A stretch of 8,530 bases of DNA, from assembly GCA_937907495.1 (NCBI GenBank), contig CALESS010000560.1:1-8530 (forward strand), given 5' to 3'. Each line of letters begins with the position of its first letter. Positions within the stretch are counted from its first letter, which is position 1. Below, piece by piece: positions 5,493 to 8,530 of the stretch. Source of the DNA: an uncultured Anaerolineaceae bacterium. Lineage in GTDB: Bacteria > Chloroflexota > Anaerolineae > Anaerolineales > Anaerolineaceae. The notes under the pieces were generated by a model, which saw nothing but the letters and a program-made list of their open reading frames with translations, was not told where the DNA came from and searched no databases. Both the position numbers and the translations under genes were made by a program.

Positions 5493-5526
5493 GGAGCTGA
5501 AGTTTTCTTCAGCTCCGTTTTCGTTT
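5493..5526 (+). terminator. Strong intrinsic terminator of the ribozyme / small-ORF unit
   Basis: A perfect 10-bp stem (GGAGCTGAAG 5493-5502 with CTTCAGCTCC 5507-5516) with a TTTT loop is followed by GTTTTCGTTT. It ends the + strand transcript about 40 bases after the small ORF. The hairpin contains the stop codon of the convergent polX gene (5509-5511), so the two units abut tail to tail. Confidence 0.9.
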
Positions 5527-7233
5527 CAAGAACTCCCGGATCTGCGCGGGCTGCCAGGTGGTGATCACCTGTTGCGGGGTCAGCCAGGCCCGGCGGGCGA
5601 CCGAAACCCCATATTCCGCCAGGTCCATTTGGTCCGGGGCGTGGGAATCGGTGTTGATGGCGATCGGGATGCCCATCTCCCCGGCCCGGCGGGCATAAAC
5701 CTCATCCAAATCCAGGCGGGAAGGATTGGCATTAATTTCCAGCGCCACGCCGGATTCCCGGGCGGCAGGCAGTACCTCGTCCCAGTCCAGGTCAGCGCCT
5801 TCGCGATACCCCAGCAGGCGTCCGCTGGGGTGACCGATGAGATCCACATTCGGGTTGCGGATGGCGTTCAGCAGGCGGGCAGTGACCCGTTCCCGCGGCT
5901 GGCGCAGGCTGATATGCAGCGAAGCCACCACCACATCCAGTTCCGCCAGCACTTCATCCGGGTAATCCAGGCTGCCATCCGCACGGATTTCGACCTCCGC
6001 CCCTTGTAACAGCAGGATCTGCTCCCCCAGTTTTTCTTGCAGGGCGTCAATTTCCAGCCGTTGCTGGCGCAAACGCTCCACGCTCAAACCGCCGGTAATG
6101 GAAAGCCCGCCGGAGTGATCGGTGATGGCAAAAACCTTGCGGCCGCGGGCCAGGGCGCCGCGGGCCATTTCTTCCAGGGTGGAAGCGCCGTCACTCCAGT
6201 TGGTGTGGTTATGCAGGTCAGCCGTCAGGTCGGAGGTCTGGATCAGCTCCGGCAGCCTGCCGGCCTGGGCAGCCTGAATTTCGCCGCGGTCTTCGCGCAG
6301 TTCAGGCGGAATCCAGGGCAGGCCAAGAGCTGTGTACACCTCCTGTTCTGTGGCGCATAAAATTTCACTCCCATCGGCCTGCTGGATGGCCTGTTCAGAG
6401 AGGGAAAAACCCTTCTTCTGCGCCAATTCCCGCAGACGGACGTTGTGGTCCTTGGAGCCGCTGACGAATTGCAGCAGCGTGCCGAAGCGCTCCGGCGGCT
6501 GAGCCCAGAGCTGCAAGTTAATGCCATTGGATAGTTCCACGCTGGATTTATTCTCGCCCTGCCCGGCAATCCGCACCACATCCGGATGATGGACAAAGGC
6601 TTCCATCAGGGGTTTGGGGCTGCGGCAGGCAGCCACCAGGTCCAGGTCACCGATGGTGGATTTCCAGCGCCGCAGACTGCCCGCCACCTCGGCGGCTTCC
6701 ACACCCGGCTGGGCATTCAGCCAGGCCAGCCAGCGCAAGGCCAGCGGGCGGGCATTGCCGAGCAGCATGCGGTTGGTGCGCCGCGAAAGGGCAGCCAACC
6801 CCGCCAGGATGCGTTCCTCGCTTTTGGCTCCCATGCCGGGCAGGCTGCGCAACTGACCGGCGCGGGCAGCCGCCTCCAGCCCTGCCAGGTTGATGATGCC
6901 CAATTCGCGCCAGAAGAGGGCCGCCTTCTTAGGGCCGACATCGGGCACTTCCAGCAGGGTTTCCAGGGTGGGCGGCACTTCCTGCTCCAGCGTCTCCAAA
7001 AACCCCAATGATCCGGTGGTTAGCAGCTCAGTGATCTTTTCGGCAATCGCCTTACCTACGCCGGGAATCTGCTCCAGGCGGTTTTCGGCCAGCACAACGT
7101 GAATATCCTCCGGCAGGTTGCGCAAGGTTTCTGCCACCCGGCGGTAGGCGAGGGTTTTAAATACCAGCTCGCCCTTGATTTCCAACAGGTTGGCAATGTG
7201 TTCAAAGATATCAGCCAGATCATGATTGGTCAT
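5509..7233 (-). CDS. polX: Family X DNA polymerase with PHP domain (PolX)
   Basis: Bacterial PolX enzymes fill short gaps in base-excision and end-joining repair; their PHP domain adds Mn-dependent 3'-5' exonuclease and AP-site cleavage. The full length of 574 aa is normal. The 8-kDa-like region and helix-hairpin-helix motifs are at residues 53-65 (LEQIPGVGKAIAE), 94-106 and 128-140. The polymerase core has GSLRR (185-189) and the metal pair D196/D198. The third Asp of the triad, expected in a V-D-L-R context, is N239 (INLQLW). The PHP domain looks complete: H341, H343, D348, H373, E413, H440, H468, D529, H531. The start at 7233 has GGAGGA (rc of 7238-7243) five bases upstream. The gene ends inside a + strand terminator. 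It probably has its own promoter at 7290-7318. The family is certain; polymerase activity is in doubt. Confidence 0.95.
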   Translation of the reverse strand: MTNHDLADIFEHIANLLEIKGELVFKTLAYRRVAETLRNLPEDIHVVLAENRLEQIPGVGKAIAEKITELLTTGSLGFLETLEQEVPPTLETLLEVPDVGPKKAALFWRELGIINLAGLEAAARAGQLRSLPGMGAKSEERILAGLAALSRRTNRMLLGNARPLALRWLAWLNAQPGVEAAEVAGSLRRWKSTIGDLDLVAACRSPKPLMEAFVHHPDVVRIAGQGENKSSVELSNGINLQLWAQPPERFGTLLQFVSGSKDHNVRLRELAQKKGFSLSEQAIQQADGSEILCATEQEVYTALGLPWIPPELREDRGEIQAAQAGRLPELIQTSDLTADLHNHTNWSDGASTLEEMARGALARGRKVFAITDHSGGLSITGGLSVERLRQQRLEIDALQEKLGEQILLLQGAEVEIRADGSLDYPDEVLAELDVVVASLHISLRQPRERVTARLLNAIRNPNVDLIGHPSGRLLGYREGADLDWDEVLPAARESGVALEINANPSRLDLDEVYARRAGEMGIPIAINTDSHAPDQMDLAEYGVSVARRAWLTPQQVITTWQPAQIREFLKRKRS

Positions 7234-7289
7234 ATTTTCCTCCAGGCAATCGAATGAGGGGAGTGCCAGGCACCCTACCCCATGGAGGC

Positions 7290-7318
7290 AGTATAACCAA
7301 AAAGGCTTTTCAATTCAA
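7290..7318 (-). promoter_or_regulatory. Probable polX promoter
   Basis: On the minus strand, TTGAAT (rc of 7313-7318) and TATACT (rc of 7290-7295) are 17 bases apart, with transcription starting near 7283, about 50 bases before polX. The -35 overlaps the last codons and stop of the acetyltransferase gene, so polX may be read both from here and from upstream. Confidence 0.5.
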
Positions 7319-7759
7319 ATTTCCATCCCAACGCATGAGGCTGAAGCTTTCATGGGAGCGGCGGAAGAAATTAAAAACCGCCACCAGGCGCTGCAGGCGG
7401 CGGAAATAGGGTGGATATTCGGCCAGCGCCAGGGTCCGGAAACCAAAGCGGGTGTAAAGCGGTTGTAACGGCGGCTGGCAGGTCAGGAAAAGCGGCGGTG
7501 GTTCCGACTGCATGAGGTGAGTGATGAGGGCGCGGGCAATCCCCTGGCCGCGGGCTGACGGGATCACCGCGATCGAGGCCAATTCCCGGCTGCCATCGCC
7601 ATGAGGTTTGATCTGCCCGCAACCCAGCAGGCCGCCGGCCTCATTCACCGCCAGGGTAAACCGCCGCCAGTTCAACCCGCTGGGGTTGATCCTCACCTGC
7701 CAGATGAGCTTGCGGATGGCAGGGAAATCGGCGGCGGCGGCGGGGCACAGGTTCACCAC
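7310..7759 (-). CDS. GNAT-family N-acetyltransferase
   Basis: This 149-aa protein has the GNAT fold, which moves an acetyl group from acetyl-CoA to an amine. Motif A is clear: ELASIAVIPSARGQGIARALITHLM (about residues 59-83), with the RGQGIA loop that grips the CoA pyrophosphate. The later PLYTRFGF (residues 100-107) matches the motif B 'yek.GF' segment. The substrate cannot be told. The start is GTG at 7759 (a second GTG follows directly), three bases after the gatB stop. There is no good Shine-Dalgarno, so translation probably depends on ribosomes ending gatB. The end overlaps the candidate polX promoter. No residue expected for CoA binding is missing. Its link to GatB may be only shared transcription. 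Confidence 0.88.
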   Translation of the reverse strand: MVNLCPAAAADFPAIRKLIWQVRINPSGLNWRRFTLAVNEAGGLLGCGQIKPHGDGSRELASIAVIPSARGQGIARALITHLMQSEPPPLFLTCQPPLQPLYTRFGFRTLALAEYPPYFRRLQRLVAVFNFFRRSHESFSLMRWDGNLN

Positions 7760-7762
7760 GGT

Positions 7763-8530
7763 TCAGGCGGCGAGCAGTTCTTCCAGGATGCTGCGCGCCA
7801 GGGCCGGGTCGGCTTTACCGCGCATCTTCTTCATCACCTGGCCGACAAAATAGCCAAGCAGGGTCACTTTTCCAGATTGGTAAGAGGCTACTTCCTTCGG
7901 GCTTTCGGCCAGTACCTCCTGGCAGATGGCACGGATGGCGGCATCATCGCTGACCTGGGCCAGCCCTTCGGCTTTCACGATTGCCGCCGGGGTCTCTCCG
8001 GTTTCTTCCACTTTGGCCAGTAAGGTTTTCCCGGTGGAAGTGTTGATCGTGCCGGCATCCACCAGCTTGATGATTTCCGCCAGGGAAGCCGGGGTCAGCT
8101 TTAGCTCCCCGGCGGATTTGCCGGATTCGTTGAGCATGCGCAGTACATCATTCATAAGCCAGTTGGAGACGCGTTTGGGGTCGCCGGCGTAGGCTTTGAC
8201 CGCCTGTTCAAAATAATCGGAAAGCTGGCGTTCGCTGGTCAGGATATCGGCATCATACTCTGGCAGGCCGTACTCGCTGGAAAAACGGGTGCGGCGGGCA
8301 AGCGGCAGCTCGGGGAAATCCGCCAGGATGGCCTCGCGCCAGGCATCTTCCATGTGGATGGGGAGCAAATCCGGCTCGCGGAAGTAGCGGTAATCCGCTT
8401 CGGTCTCCTTGGAGCGCATCTTGCGCAGCACCCCGGCATCTTCGTCCCATTCCAGTGTCCAGGCTTCGATACGGTGACCGGCTTCCACCTCGCGCACCTG
8501 GCGTTCGTATTCCTTTTCGATGGCAGTTCG
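7763..8530 (-). CDS. gatB: Aspartyl/glutamyl-tRNA amidotransferase subunit B, C-terminal part (5' end outside window)
   Basis: GatB is the kinase/tRNA-binding subunit of GatCAB. It converts Glu-tRNA(Gln) and Asp-tRNA(Asn) to the amidated forms, using ammonia from GatA. About 255 residues are visible and the frame is open to the window edge. RTAIEKEYERQVREVEAGHRIEAWTLEWDEDAGVLRKMRSKETEADYRYFREPDLLPI is the hallmark end of the catalytic cradle (family: RSKEeahDYRYFpEPDLpP). The helical linker follows, then the YqeY-like tail domain (SNWLMNDVLRML...LAEIIKLVDAGTINTSTGKTLL...VASYQSGKVTLLGYFVGQVMKKMRGKADP), which contacts tRNA. The reading frame is intact to its stop at 7763. An acetyltransferase gene follows after three bases. 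The identification is secure; gatA and gatC are not in the window. Confidence 0.96.
   Translation of the reverse strand, partial: RTAIEKEYERQVREVEAGHRIEAWTLEWDEDAGVLRKMRSKETEADYRYFREPDLLPIHMEDAWREAILADFPELPLARRTRFSSEYGLPEYDADILTSERQLSDYFEQAVKAYAGDPKRVSNWLMNDVLRMLNESGKSAGELKLTPASLAEIIKLVDAGTINTSTGKTLLAKVEETGETPAAIVKAEGLAQVSDDAAIRAICQEVLAESPKEVASYQSGKVTLLGYFVGQVMKKMRGKADPALARSILEELLAA

Noticed and set aside
7226..7468. 80-codon + strand frame at the polX / acetyltransferase junction
   Set aside because: It lies antisense to two well-supported genes and the polX promoter and has no recognisable protein features.
1..8530. CRISPR array, insertion sequence, tRNA, rRNA or prophage element
   Set aside because: No regularly spaced direct repeats, transposase or integrase motifs, or cloverleaf could be seen on either strand.

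Overview
The window is a dense bacterial chromosomal segment. Its GC-rich codon usage and the types and arrangement of its genes suggest a Chloroflexota (Anaerolineae-like) organism. That assignment is an inference from gene style; no rRNA or other taxonomic marker is present.

Layout. From 1 to about 1850 on the + strand lie the C-terminal part of a NarL/LuxR-type response regulator, a small DUF4258-like gene whose ribosome binding site is buried in a 16-bp hairpin, and surE (5'-nucleotidase). A bidirectional terminator at 1904-1937 separates surE from a minus-strand pair: a cNMP-binding-fold protein without a DNA-binding domain, coupled by an ATGA overlap to a NifU C-terminal-domain (Fe-S) protein. 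A 45-aa membrane peptide (minus, with its own terminator) lies back to back with a padR gene (+). The padR promoter carries a perfect palindrome, and padR overlaps a polytopic membrane protein that ends in a pseudopilin-like domain. From about 5040 to 5526 there is a compact self-contained + strand unit. From 5509 to 8530 the minus strand holds polX, and upstream of it a GNAT acetyltransferase that follows the C-terminal part of gatB.

The most notable element is the 5040-5526 unit. It has a good sigma70-type promoter, then an RNA whose core matches the glmS self-cleaving ribozyme (P1 hairpin followed by UGACGAGG, then AUCGAGA, GCGGAUG, and P3). Two extra hairpins are inserted into the core. 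A strong Shine-Dalgarno, a 44-codon ORF of unknown function and an intrinsic terminator follow. No glmS gene is present; the ribozyme appears to control only this small ORF. GlmS ribozymes are nearly always found in glmS mRNAs, so this is an orphan or re-deployed, structurally variant GlcN6P-sensing ribozyme. The identification comes from remembered motif and structure matching and was not computed.

Other points worth a look: PolX has Asn where the third catalytic Asp of the polymerase domain is expected, while its PHP nuclease domain looks intact. The cNMP-fold protein lacks both the helix-turn-helix and the canonical phosphate-binding residues.
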